Positions 11,301 through 26,300 of a stretch of 64,000 nucleotides of DNA are shown here, in pieces. The stretch covers positions 211,594,965 to 211,658,964 of the forward strand of contig OX352774.1 in NCBI GenBank assembly GCA_947095535.1, read 5' to 3'. Position 1 is the first letter of the stretch. Every line of letters starts with the position of its first letter. The DNA comes from Poecilobothrus nobilitatus (Eukaryota; Arthropoda; Insecta; Diptera; Dolichopodidae). A model generated the notes under the pieces. The model had not been told where the DNA came from, did no database searches, and saw only the letters and a list, made by a program, of their open reading frames with translations. The translations under genes were made by a program, and so were the position numbers.

Positions 11301-14300
11301 CGCCGACATCTTTCCATTCTTCGAGACCATAGTCTGGTATCGCGTTCGGTTCAAATTTCCGGTTATGTGGTCGTTTTCCTGCTGGAAAAAGAAAAACAAT
11401 TTTTTTTTTTTTTTTTGTTTTACAATGCTTGAAAGTCCTTTTTATTTTAAAGTAAAAAATAAAAAAATAAGAACAGAAAATATTAAAAAAGCAAATGACC
11501 GAAAACACAAAAAAAAAAAAAAAAAAACACTTAAACATTAAAAACAATAGAACTACACGACTTTAAAGAATCAATTGAAAAACTTTTTCAGAACTATTAA
11601 AACAAATTTTGAAAAAGAAAATTTTTTGCATAATTAGTGAGTCCGAAACAATACTTTGCAGGAGAAAGAAAAACAAAATATTGGGAAACTTTATAAAAAC
11701 CATTTCATACCAACTAAAAACTGTCTATTTTACTTTTTCATCTGCATCAATGCACACTAATTTAAATTATACTAAAAGCCTTATGTATACCCCAATAAGC
11801 ATTTTAATCTATTTATATGAAATTTAAAATTAAAATTTACATTTTATTCAATTGCAAGGTGAAAAAAATGTTTTTAAACTCTTAATTTTTATATGGAAAA
11901 CGAATAATAACGTGCAAATGATAGCCTTGACAAATTCTAATATATTTTTTTCGAGTAATTTTAATACAATTTACCAAGCCATGTGAGACCAAAAACTTGT
12001 ATAGGGCAAGATACTTTATAAGAACTTTTAATAATAAAAGTGTTAGTCGAAAAATTAATATATTATTTTATAGTAGCTACTAAAATGCATAATTTGCGTC
12101 CCGGGTAAAGTAATGCTTCCTAATTTATTTTGCCTGTAAAAATAATTTTTGTAGTATTCATTATTTTCATCGGTTATTTTATTTTAACTTCTATTTCAAC
12201 GTTATGGTTAAGCGTTTTAAAGTGAAAAAAGAGTTGTTTTCAAGAAATTTTCATTAGCTAATTTTTTTTTTTGCTTTCACAGCTTTTGACTATTTAACTA
12301 AATAGAAAAGAAAATTTAAAATATTTTTTCATTCAAATAGTTATTAAGAAGCGGCATAGTCACAAAATTACAAAAAAAAAAACACATCCTTATTATTTTA
12401 TCCTTTTTTTTTCGCCGTTTAATTGATATAAATGAAAAATTTAAAAAAAAACAATACATTTTACTGACCCTTCGTTGAAAACGGTGGTTTTTTATGAAAA
12501 GAATTTTTAAAATGGAAAAAACTTGTTTAAGAAAAGCACTAATTTATAAAACGAATCCTAAAAAGAATTGACTTAACATTTTACATATTTTACAGTATGA
12601 TCTAAGTAAAATGAAAATTTTACGCGTTTTTTCTTTTCTCAGTGTCATAACATGGCAAAATTTTAAATAAAAAACATTCCTTTCGCTCATAAGTTTATAA
12701 GCATTTAAAACTGTTAAAATTTGCATTTTAAACTTAAATTTAAGTATAATGAATCAAATTTTGAATGCAATATCTAAGATTAAATTTAAATTTTAAACAA
12801 ACAGAATTATAAACATGTAGGAAATATTATAGTGATATTTTTACAAAAAGAGGTAGTAGAGGAGTTCACAATAAATTAATTAGTTCCCGTTGAAAGCAAT
12901 GCATACCGTCAAAGTTCTATGATTCAAATTTATAAAAAAACTCTTATAACTCCTGAAACAAAACAATTCATATGAAAATAAAAAGAGGAGGCTGAAAAAG
13001 ATTTGACTTTCACTCTAAAAGATGTATATGCTTAGGGATTCATTTAATAAATTCACTTTTTCAAAGAGTTTGTAAAAACGATAATTCAAAGAAAAACATA
13101 AACATCTTATATTCTTATATGATTTCAGATTTGATTTTCTCGGAATATATATACTAAACGATCGTGAATTTCAATCTAAAAGGCTTTTTCTCAATTAACG
13201 AAAAATTGAACTGACTGAAACAATGGGTTTAGTGCATAAAACTAACCTTATTCTTAGACTCAAATCTCATCTTTTCAAAGAAAAAAAATGTACACCTTAA
13301 ATCGTAGTTTTAGTTTGAAAATGTGAGATTTGAGTTCAAGCTCAGTTTTACAGATTCGACCCATTAGAGTGAAAATTCTAAAAAAGCTCGATGAAAATTA
13401 TTTTCTCTTTTATTTTTTTTGAATATATATCTGTAAATTTCAGAGCGGATTTCAAATACTGCTATTTTACTGTTTTATTCATGCAATTAGACATGCACAT
13501 AATATATATATATATACATGTTAAGATACATTTACTATATTTATAGAAATGTAATTTTAATAAAGTTAAGAAGAAAAATGACAAGAATTAAAAATAAAAG
13601 TAAAAGAAAAGCAAAAAGGAAAAAATAAATTAAAATTATCCTAGTGGTATGATAGTGGTGACTTTTTTTTTTTTTTTGAGTTAAAAATTCTTGTGAACTA
13701 TTTTTCTTTCACAATTTCATTATACTTTCACTAAGATTTTTAGTATTTCTTTTACATATTAAAAATTTATATTTGTTTTTGTTTTTGTTCTTTTTTTTGC
13801 TTGTACATGACCTAGGATTCTAGGAAATGGCTAAAAGGGAAATAAAAGAAATGGTTATTTGAGAAAGGAATTTTTGTTCGCTGTTTTAAATACGACATAA
13901 AAAACTTGTTTTTTTTTTGTTTTGCTTTTGTTCAAAACTGTAAATGTTTGGAGTAAAAGTGTTTGTGGTAGGTTTCTTGTTAAAAAAAAAGTGTTGAATA
14001 AAAAATGGTAACAATGTAAATTTAGGTAGTTAAAAACATAAAAGAAAAAAAATTAAATAATAAAGGAATATAAGAAAGGATATTAACATTTCAAGGATTT
14101 TTATATTGCATTTTTTATTTTTATATTTTCCTATTTAGGTTTTTTTTTTGTGTTAAATATTAAAGTGTTGATTTCAACCAAAAAAAAAAAAAAAAAAAAA
14201 AAAATAAACTAAAATTTTTCCACTGTGTGGAAAATTATTTTAAATGACCCACCTAATGTACGATTGAACAATGTTATATCACCGGATACAACTGCTGTTG

Positions 14301-17300
14301 TTGGTGTTGGAATTTCTGTAAAAAAAAATAAATAAATAAATGAAAACAGTATAAAAAGAAAAGAAAAACAAAATTAAAAGAAATGTTAGTACATAGTTAT
14401 TAAATTAATTGTTATTATATATAATTTTAGTATTTTCAAATTGTATTCATTTATTTGAGGTATATAAGTCCTTTTTATTTTATTTTATTCTATTTTTTTT
14501 TTTTTTTTTTGGTTCATTTTTGGTTCATTTTTAAAAGGAAATAATAAAAATTTAAGACGGAATAAATTCTATAGGTTTGGTTTTTGGTTTTAATATTTAA
14601 TAGATTCTTATGATATTAAATTGTATAAAATAAAGAAAATATAAAAGTAAATTGTTATTACCATCTAATTTAATGATACCATCCGTTTCACCAAGTGAAT
14701 TTTTTGCAACACATCTATATGAACCGAAATCATTTGCTCCCACATTTCGTATTTTTAATTTCATAAATTTTTGATAGCCACGTGTTAATGATGTTGTCTC
14801 AAATTTGTCACCAGCTCTTGATGTGTCTGTAAAAAAAAAAAAAAAAATTAAGGATGTTATGAGGAGAAAATTCTTAAATAATAGAAAAGTTTAATAAAAA
14901 CTTTAAATATAAAAACTTTTTTTTTTTTTTTTGATTTAAGAAAAATGATAAAGTTTTGGTAGTAAAAGTTTATTTAATATTCAATAGATAGTTTTTTTTC
15001 CAAGTATTAGACAATTTAGAGAAATTTTAACAGAATTTTTAACGGAAAGTTAATAATAATTTTATTTTAATAAATTTTTAGTATGAAATGTTTAAAATTG
15101 TCTTTATATTAAAAAAATGAAAAATTTAAATATTAATGAAAATTTTACTTTAGACTCTTAAAAAATGTTTTTATTAGAATAATAATTTTTATACCTTTTA
15201 ACTTAGTGTACCTTTTAAAATTTGTTCTTGGGAAATTAGTTAACAATTCAACTAATTGTATATTTTAAGATGAACTTTTTTGATTTTTGAGCAAAATATG
15301 AATTATTTTATTTTAAAACAGGTATCTGTGGTGTGATGATACTCCTATTAATATAAGATGGTAGTCAAAGTACTCATAGATAATAGTTTTCAGACACTCA
15401 CATAATAATATATAGTAGAAATCTAGTTTTAGAGAACGAAAAGAATACTTTTAATTTTCTACATGTAGTTTTTGTTTCAGACTTTGTCAGATTTTGTGTT
15501 AAATTTTAATATTTTAACGTTAAACCAAAAAAAAAAAAATTAAAATTAGAGAATATTTTTCAATAAAACTTTTGTTTTTAAAACATACGATATCAATTAT
15601 AGGTAAATTTATTCCTTAATCTTTAATTTAATTTTACTTACAATTATTCATTCCAACATAATAAAAGTATAACTCTTCTTTTTACCTATGAACCACACCA
15701 TAATTACTCAAGCAGATAGGATATTTATCTAATAATTATAGCTAAGAAGCAAAGGGACTGTAACGAGTAATAATCTCACACATCAAGGTGGTCTACGATT
15801 TCGTATACTCTTGTAACCTTAACACTTTTATTTATCCATAAACCAGTATAATATAAAATATAATACTTAAAATAATATATATGTAAATAGTCTATCTTTA
15901 TCTGTTAATATCTTAAGTTTTGCTTTCTATAAAATATTTCTATAATAAAATTTAATCCTTAAATCTGAGTTCATATTTTCTTAACAAAAATTACAACAAA
16001 ATTTTATGCAAAAAAAAAAAAAACCAAACCAAAAAAATAAACAGAAGTAAACTGATTTTACCTAATTTCACCTGTAATTTATTTGAACCCTTTATATGTC
16101 GTCAGATTTACATAAAATATTCAATCATGTACATTTTTCACTTAGATTTTTAAATTTCAAATATCTGGAATAAAGTGAAAGCAGTTGAGACTATCCGAAA
16201 AAAAACAAAATTGAAAGGAAATAATAAAAAAACGTTAAAAAAAAAAAAAAAAAATAGAAAAAAAAAAAAATAAACAAACCACTCGGCATAATTTATACAC
16301 ATATGTTATTGGAATATTGTCCTTACATTTTTTTTTCTTTTTTGTTTTTTTATCGAAAGACTTGGAATTTTTACGAACAAAAAAAAAAATACAGTTGTTG
16401 TTTATTATAGAATATATGATCGGGTTTAAATTTGTTTTTAGACAGGGGGTGGCCTTTCTTTTTTGTTTTTTCTAAAGTTAAAATAATAAAAAAAAATAGT
16501 AAAGAAAAATACACGTCATTCTACTTTCAAATATATAAAAGTCTCGACGACACACCTGAATTTGTATACTCTTTTGTGAACAGTAAGTATCAAGGATAAT
16601 AAAATATAAAGGGTGTATATATAAAAGTATCGCCTATAATAGAACCTACAAATAATATTCAAGGGTTTTTTAAATTTTTTTTTTTTTTGGTAGAATTTTT
16701 GAGTTTTGTACGAAATATACGACAAAAAGAAAAACAAAATAAAATATTATAAAAACGTGACGTCATTTGTCAAAAGTTTAAACATGAAGAATTTTCATCG
16801 ATACAAACAAATACATGTAAATATATTATTATCGTAGAAAAAAAAGGACACTTATTATAAATTTAAAATTCAGTTCCAATACTGTAAATAATAAAAAAAA
16901 AAAGAAGAAAATAATAATAAATAAAAATAAAAACACTTAGAAAAAGGATTTCTGGCTTAAAGGTTGAATTTTGAGTAGTTTTTTGGTATTCAGAAAAAAA
17001 AAAAAAAAATAAAAATATTGATAATGGTATAATAATGGTTCGTTGGTTTAAGATTTTTTTTTTGACTGAAAGGAAATTCTAAATCTAAAACCCAAAACTA
17101 AATCTTATGTAAATTAAGTTGGATTTTTTTTTTTTTTTATAAGGGGTTTGTGAATAGTTTAGTGAAGAAAAACGAGCATAGCAAAAAATAGAAACAAATA
17201 CAAAAAAAAAAAAAAATTTAAGGAGTTATATATTAGATTATATTTGGTTTTTTGTTTTGATTTATTTTAAAACGTAATTTTTGGAAAATGGAATATAATA

Positions 17301-20300
17301 TACATATATATATATAACTTTATATGTATATAGTTTTCATAAAAAATTTGACTTTAAAAATGAATATAAAAAAAAAACAACTTTAAAACTTTTGTTTACA
17401 ATTGTTTTTGTCTTGTTTTTATTTATTTTAAGTTTTGTAAAGGTCTTGTGGTCTTTTTTTTTGTTTTTTTTTTTTTACAATATTTCTATAGTTTAAAAGG
17501 ATATTTTAAAGGATGTATGGCTTTGAGTAATGTTATTGTATTATTGATGAACTTATTTGACTTTTTGTCAAAAGTTCTTTAAGTTTGTTTTTATTTAAAA
17601 ATTTGTATATATGTATAAAAAATATATATGAAAAAATAAATGAGAATGTATAGCTATATACGTATATATATATCATAATATTTATATTATTATATTTGAA
17701 TTTACATTATAATATTATTTATATAGATTATTATCTAGTGGAAAGCTGGTAGCTATTATAATATTTTGGTTGAAGAAAAAATGTTTTTCTTTAGATATTG
17801 GTTTTGGTTAAATATTGTGGTTTTAGTTTTATTTAAAATTTTTTTAAGTTTCAAAATAATTTCAGTTTTAATTTGTCTTGGGTAAAGATTTTTTTCTTAA
17901 GGACCTGAGGTTAAAAATTTACTTTTAGTTTTTTGGTCAAATTAAAAATTCATTTTAATTGAATAATTTTTGATTTTCATATTAAAATTTTCTTTTTATA
18001 AAATATTGAATTTTTGGGTATTAATTTATTTATATTTTTTTAGTCTGAAAAATTTAAAACTTATGGTAAAAACAATTTTTTTTTCTATTTCTGTAATAAG
18101 TATGTAATATGATGTATATTTGATATAATATTATATGTCTAATATGTATTTATATGTATTATGATATATTATATATGTATTATGATAATGTATATCGACA
18201 AAAAATTTATCTTAAACTAAGAGGAAACGAACAGAACTTTCCTTTAAAATATAATTGCAAAATATGGTTAAGCATTATTTCTTGTTGAAAAAAGTTCCTT
18301 CGAGAATCAATTAAGTCGTGTGGCACCATCAATCCATTAAAGTTGTGTCATTAATCAATTGTATCAAAGAAGTTTGGTTTATTTTGGAATGAGTTTTGGA
18401 TAAATTGTATCAGTTGTATTATAGTTCTAAAAAAAATGGCCTACGATAAACTTTATTTCATATGATTGATCTGTTCCGCTTCATCAATCTGCTCCTTTAC
18501 AATATTTTTTTGTTGCTTAGTTTCTTTATTATAGCAGTAGGTAGATTTAGTATAGTAATAAATCTCATAATTAGAGATTTCATCACATTTTATTGGCTAA
18601 AGGGAAAGCTTGGTGTAGTCAATAAGAATCTGACACTTGCAAGGAAGTATTCGTGATGTGTTTTGAAAATTCCCAACTGCCTTAGAAAAAAAAAAAATTT
18701 TTAATTTTGTTTGGTGAATAAATTTTATAAATTGTAAGTAATTAATGGTTTTTAGTACATTTTTTAAAAATATGCATATTAATTTCACTCTCTCTATCCG
18801 TCCGTATGCTTGTAAAATTTTTAGACCGATTAAGATGATTTTACATTTTAAATTTTACTCAATCATTTTTTAAAACGCAAATAATGATATTGGGAATGGG
18901 AAGATATTATTAATTATTGAAACCCATTTAAAAATATTACAATTTAATCAATCTTTTATTATAAATTTTTTTTTTTTCTAATTAATTATAAAAATATTCT
19001 TAAAAAAGAATAAAAATAACAATTTATTTTTTCCTGCTAAATTATAGAAATTAAAATTCCAGACTCAGGTTTGGTTGTAAAACAAATTTAATTGGATTTG
19101 TAAAAAAAATTGATAAATTTTTTTAAATTATTTTATAAAATAATTTTTTTGTATCTTTATTTTATTAGTAAAAAGGGTTTAAAAGAAATTCAGGATCTGG
19201 AATAATATTAAAAACTTCTTTTTTTTTTTTGGATATTATTTATATAAGATAATTTAACAATATCTAAAACAAAATAAGTATTGTTTTTTTAATAAATTAT
19301 GTTTTAATTTATGGAAGAAAACTTTTAATAGGTTTTATATGTATTTATTTAAGTAGGAGTTTTTTACTAAATTATTGATTTGTTAAAGTTTTTTCTTCTA
19401 TAAGTTGTTACAAATTCAGACTTATTTAATAAAGGTTTTATTATAGTTTTTCAGTTTGATACTTTCTTTTATTTTTATTAGAGCACTTTTTAAGCATAGC
19501 TGTTAAACTTTAGGTAAATTTACATATTTTATCTAATGTTTTTTTATTTTCTTTTAGAAATATTTAAAATTAATTAAATTTTGCTTATTTTAGATTTGGC
19601 AAATATACTAAATATATAGTAGATCATATTGCTCCTTAATTTCCTATTTAATTCCAACATTTAAAATATTTTTCCGAAATGATTCTGTAGTTGAAAATTA
19701 CTTTTTTCAGAAATTTTCTGTATCCTACTAATAATTATTGTTTCCAACTTATAATACATAATTTGAATCCTGCTAAATCTTTCCATAAACTTGCTAAGTA
19801 TACACATTCTTCACTTACTAAATAAGTTTTAGAAAATTTAGTACAAAAAGGAACAAAAGGTATAATTAGTAACGGAGCGGAGTGATTTTAAGGAAAACTA
19901 TTTGTTTTTTTTTTTTAATTATTTGTTAATTTTTAATAATTTTTATCAGTTAATTTAAGGTTAAATTAAGCTAGAATTAAAATATAATTTCAAAACCCGT
20001 AAATTAATAAACACAAAATAAAATTTTGATTTAAAATAAAAACTGTATTAAGATAAAAATGATATGCCTTTTTAAATTATTATAAAATATGCCATGGAAA
20101 TTAATTTTTTCACCTTTAATTTCTTTCCTGTAAGGAGCCGAAGTAAATTACTATTCATTATTGGACAAATCAGTAGTTTCACTAAGACATTGTAATTCTT
20201 GTAAAAGGCTATGTTTAAATAGCTTAAATTCGAAGCTTTGAAAATGTGGTTTCCACAAAATTTAGTTTATTTGGAAAAATAAAAAAATTTTAGCTAAATA

Positions 20301-23300
20301 CAACAAAAAATTTGAAAATAGGTGAATTTGTCGGCAGGTTAAAAACCAATTGTCTTAAATTATTAACCACATAGTGTCTTTAATTTATATAGGCGATATA
20401 TAGTAATATAATATATATATAGTAATATACATATATATATATAAATAATATTAATCCATAAAGATTGAACGCAAAATTAATTGGTGTTGTGATGCTGATT
20501 TAAATTTGGGTGAATTATTTCTTCCATAGCAGTTTTCCACATAAATTCAAACATGAATTTTTCAAATTCATGTTTGTTCATGATGAATTTTTTCAAATCT
20601 TCCATATGAATTTTTCAAATTCTTTTTATGTAACCATTGGTTCAGTGCATAAGTCAACGGTCTTTCAGACGTAAGGTCTCGGGTTCAAACCCCGGTCTGG
20701 TGAACAAAAAAATATATAAAATATAATAAAATAATGTGAACAAAATATTAAATATAATTATAATTTAATACTAGTACCAAGATGGCCCACATGCTATAAG
20801 GCAAAAGAGTCCTAAAAATATCGGCAGATATTTATATTTGGACGATATAATATAAAAAAACAAATTCTTTTTAAAACATATGATATTAATACGTATTCTG
20901 TATGTCTTAATTTTGAATTTTTTATTTACATTCATTCAATTCTACTTAATAAACGTGTAACTGTTCGTTTTACATGTGAATTTCTACTATTGCATCACAC
21001 TGCAGCTAAATTTAAGACTATGAAAGAACAATATTTTTTATTTATGCAACATAATTATGTTATTTTGTATAAGAATTACTCTTAATTTTCATTTATTTTA
21101 TTATATATTACGATATGATATTAATTATATGTACTTTTTTTACATTTAATTATATTATACATTACTAATTACATATCATTACTAATTACATATCATAAGA
21201 AAAATCTTTATAATTTTTCAGTTGTAGTATGAACCTGAGATCTTTCAAATAAAAGACCGTGTTTTTAACCACTACACCATTGGCTTGATCGAAAACTAAT
21301 TAAATAACACATTGAAAATTATTAATCATATCTTTATTCATTTTAAATATATTTTAAATATATTTAAATAATAAATAATTGGTATGAAGGATACGTAATA
21401 TGGAGCAGAGATAGTTGTTTGCATATATTATAAGGTGCAATTATTATGTAGAAGCAAAAATATCTCAACTATTTTATTTTGAAGATATATATAAATATTT
21501 GATTGATACCATAATATGTCATTTTATTATTTTACTTAATGAATAAATAGTATATAAAGTAATAATCACTTTAGTTAAGTTATATGGATATTATATTATT
21601 TGATGCAATCTCAATGTCGTTTTATTGTTATACGAATACAAGTAGAACCATGTCAATTTTATTAAAAAACAAAATTTCAAATAAAATCTAAGAGTCTATT
21701 CTATAGTTAAATTCTGAATTCAATCTCTTTAAAATAAATTTAATACAATATATAAATCTACAAATTCATAAAACATTAGTCTATAAATTATCTATAAATT
21801 AACTTATAAATTACACCTCAATTCTAAAGAAATAAATTATAATAATATATAATAGATTATAGATAGGAGAGTAATTAACCCTTTTTTTATTTTTTTGTTG
21901 TTGTTGTTTTCTTTTATTTTGTTTTTGTTATAATAAATAATAAAAATGTCAAAGATGTTGATTTTAATTCTCTCACTCTCTTATTATACAAACTAAGAAA
22001 TTTATAATAGACGGAGTCACTACTAGGAAAACAACAACAAAATTTATAATACGATTGAAAAGCTTCATTTTTTTTTTCTTTCTTTTGTATCCTTTTGTAA
22101 AATTTCTCCAAAATTTAATTTTAGGTTATTTATAAATTTTTTTTTAGTTTTTATTGTATTTTACCGTTAAATAGCACAAAGCAAGAGAAAAAAAAAGAAA
22201 AAGAAATAATAGAAAGAGGGAAATGAGGGAAAGTAACTACTTTGTTTTTTTTTTTTTTTTTGTTTTATCAATAATTTTAATTTCGTCATATAAAATATTT
22301 TTAAACATTTTTATTTTATTTTAGAGAAAATGTGGTTGTTTTTTTGACAATAATGATTGTATTTGTATTAGTTTTAATGGGGTTTTTATATAGATGTATT
22401 TTTTGTGGTTATTATTTTATACAAATTGCACGCAATTTATTTGTTTTTTGCCTTTTTTTACATTCAATATAAAGCTGTTAAAAAAAAATAAATATCAGAA
22501 CAAAATAACACTGGCAGCTAAAACCAAAACCGCATAAACAAAACAAAACCAAAAAAAAAAAAAAAATAACTGGAATAACAATATAGGTACCTAAAACATA
22601 TAAAAAAAACCTTTAATAACGGTAATTTTAGGTGATGTTGCGTGGTTTAAATTATTCTTTATTTCTATACATTTTTATTTCTTAAGACTTAAATCATAAA
22701 GGAAGCACAAAATTTTGACTTGAGTCTTTAAGAATATTTTCTATTAGAACGAAGGATAACAATAAAAAATGCAAAGAAAGTAAAGCAAAAAGACAAAAAA
22801 AACAAAGTATTAATGTGAAAGAGTTCATATGACAGTAATATTTACAAATACATCAATAAAATAACTCTTATAAATAAATAAAAAAAAAAAAAAAAAAATT
22901 AATAGTAATAAAAAAATACATTTGTAAACATTTTTATGTTTATATAAAAAAAATATTTTTTTTTTTTGGTATAAAAAATAACAAAATGAAAGTTAAGTAC
23001 ATAAAAACAAAAAAAAAAGAAAACTATTTTTTGATTATTGATTTTTTTTTTATTTTTTTGATTAAAAAAAAAAATGGCAATAACAAAATAATTTTTTTAT
23101 ATATATGTATTTTGTTTACATATATTGTATTATATGTTAAACAAAGAAAAGCAATTAGTGTCCTTAAATTAACTATAAAAATGAAAAAAGAAAAATCCTG
23201 TATTTACAGAAAATAATTTAAACCTTTTTTTAAACTCAATATTTTTGTGTTTGTATTACAAATGAAAATTCAATTTAAATAAAAAAAAATAAAGTAAGAT

Positions 23301-26300
23301 AAATATTATATTATTTATAAAATATTAGGTTAGTTTAAATAAAGCCTAAATATAAAGTAATTATACATTCAAAATAATTATAACTATGGAATTTAACAAA
23401 CTAAATTTTTAAAGAAAGTTTTTTTACTATAAATTTGAAATTTTGAAGTTTTCTTATTTCTATCAAAATTTTAAAATAGGTACTTATATAAAAATTTTAA
23501 AATTGAGGATTCTTCTTTAAAATTAATTAAAATAACCTTAGTGAGCTTCTGTTCTAAGGAGCAACACTTTTGTAAATTTTCAACTGAATTGGTCAAATCG
23601 TTTAAGCAAGTCAAGAAAAAGATTAAAAAACTTCTTTGAGCCCTGGTGCCGAAACTGGTTAATGAATTTAAATCCAAATTACACCAAATTAACTTATTAG
23701 TGAGCTGTTATACTGCAGAGCAAGACTTTTACAAAATTTTCAAATTAATTGATTAAACCGTTTAAGCAGGATAACAAAAAATTTTAAAACATTTCGTTTG
23801 GCCCTTGTGTTAAAACGGTTTACCAGAACTTAATAAAAATTTAATACATGCTTTGTTTCACACCATAGAACCAGCTTACAAAATTGAACATAAATTGGAA
23901 ACAAAAAATGTTTTATTGGGCCAAATCCGATTAATATATTGTAAACAAATTCCTTCAGTTCACCCTTAAAGCTAAGAAGAACAAATTTTAAGTTCAATCT
24001 GTCAATCCATTTAGGCAGGCAACGAAAAAACCAAAAAGCTTTAATCGAGCTACAATGGCTGGTTAATAAATCGCAATGAGATATAACCTATAAGTCTTTA
24101 GAATCTTAAAAATTTTCCTGCAAAATTTGATTTTAATCGAACTGATGATTTTCCCGTGAATCTTTGATAAACAAAAACACTCTCTGCTTACTAAATATAT
24201 TAATTTTATAGATTTAACCATATTATATAAATTATATAACCCATAATTTTTATTTCATAAAACCAATAAAATACTATAACATCTGGACAACGCCGGGTAT
24301 TCCTGCTAGTTAAAATAATTAAAAATTTTAAATAATATTAATCAAAACATCTAAAATTAAAATACATAGACTAACAAATTTTACAAAAAAAAAAAATTAA
24401 TTTTCATTTAAATGCAAGAAATTTAGCCTTAGGCCATTTTACGTTATGTTTTTGGCACTTCAAACATTTTTAAATTGAAAGTTATAAAACAACCTGTCAA
24501 CAAACACCTTTAGATTTATTGATTACTTTAATGAAGAAATAATTGTTTTAATCGGTAAAATACAAAAGATTCAATTTATCTAATATATAGATTTAGTCCG
24601 AAATTTGCATGCTTAATAGGTATGATTACTTTAAAAAAAAAAAATTTAATTTAAAATATCATTAGAAAATTTTTAAGGAAAATTTAACTGTGAAGGAAAA
24701 TTTTTCTCCAAACTTATGTTGTTTATCTTTCGATAGTAGATGAACAAAAACTATAGTTTAAAGGATAAATAAAGGATAAAGGATAGGATAATGTAAAATA
24801 GTTTATCAAATTGAACTCCTATTTTAAGATATTACTAATCAAAAATATTTAGAATCGAATAGACATAAAAAGTCATTGAAAATTTTGGCTGGACTAAAAA
24901 CTTTTAAAAAATTTTCCATGAGAAGCATTTGTTTTAAATTAATTTATTAATAAATCTGTCCAAGAAATAAATTACGAAAAATTATAATATTATATTAGAG
25001 CTGCTAGCATTTTATACAGTCAGAAACATCTATTTTATAATACAACAATCACCTATTCATATTATGATTATTATTATTAGAATACTTTTAAATAAAATTT
25101 CATTGAATGTATAATAAAATAATGCATATTCGATGACGATCCAATAAATATAAATATTAAAGACAGATATGCAAACATATACATATATCCTTATATATGA
25201 AAAAAATGTTAAACGTTAAGTAAATAAAACAGGATATTTTTATTCTTTTTTTTTTTTTATTTATTTAACTAAATAAAATGGGACACAAAACCAATAAACA
25301 AAAAAAAAAGAAAAACAAAAAACATTAGTACATACAAAATTTATAAAAATAACAGTTAAGAAAATAAAGCGAATTAAAAAAAAGAAAGAAAAACTAAAGC
25401 CAAACAACAAAATATAAATGAAAACAACTACATTAACTGTTCATTTCTTGTTTTGTTTTTTTGTTTTTTCTGTTTATTATAAATGGTGTATTTTTATAAT
25501 AATAAAACGATTTTTAAAAGTGAGAGAAGTAATCAAAATTTGTTTTAGAAACGTTGAAAACAAAAATAGTAATAAAAATGTTCACGTTACTGTGCAATAA
25601 AAAGGATTAATAAAAATATTAGTTTGGTTTTGTTTGTTTTTTTTTTTGTTTTTTTTTTTTGCATTATATATTATATTCCTACCTATATATTATTATATTG
25701 GTATGTTTATTAAATTTACAACAAAAAACTAAAAAAAAAATAAAACGTTAGAAAAATATAAGAAAAAGTAAAATGGCGCGTAAAAATAATTAGAACAAAA
25801 TCACAGAATTGACTCTTGTTTTTTTTTTGTTTTTCTTTTCTTTAACATTAATGTGAGTTAGGTAATAGGTAAATGACTTTTTGACACTTTATTTTTTTAC
25901 TTTCTTTTATAGGTTTTATAAGCAATAACTATAAAAATAATTCCTAATACTAATAATATCGTTAAAATAACGGTAATATAAATTTTATTATTAAAAAAAA
26001 ACAAGAAAAATGAAAAAAAATTTTGCAATGAAATTATCTAAAATTTGCTTTTTTTTCCCTTTTTGTATTTTGAATGTATTTTTTTTTATGTCTTATTTAA
26101 CAGGTGTAATATTTATTTGTTTTATTTATTATACATATTGCATATATTGAGGTGTTTTATTACATCCTCTCCTTCCTTCTCTTAACTTTGTTGTTTCATT
26201 TAATTCTACACAAATGGATGGAATGAAAATGATTAGAAATGGAAAATCATAGTTTTAATTAACTAGATAGATTCGATTTTAAAATTAAATTATAAAGTAT

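Noticed and set aside
11181..11547. Three frames over the 11301 exon, including 84- and 90-codon ones.
   Set aside because: They run into A/T-run intron sequence. Only the 81-bp piece between splice sites, in one frame, is supported.
20633..20703. A functional tRNA gene.
   Set aside because: T-arm and B box are good, but acceptor and anticodon stems do not pair properly.
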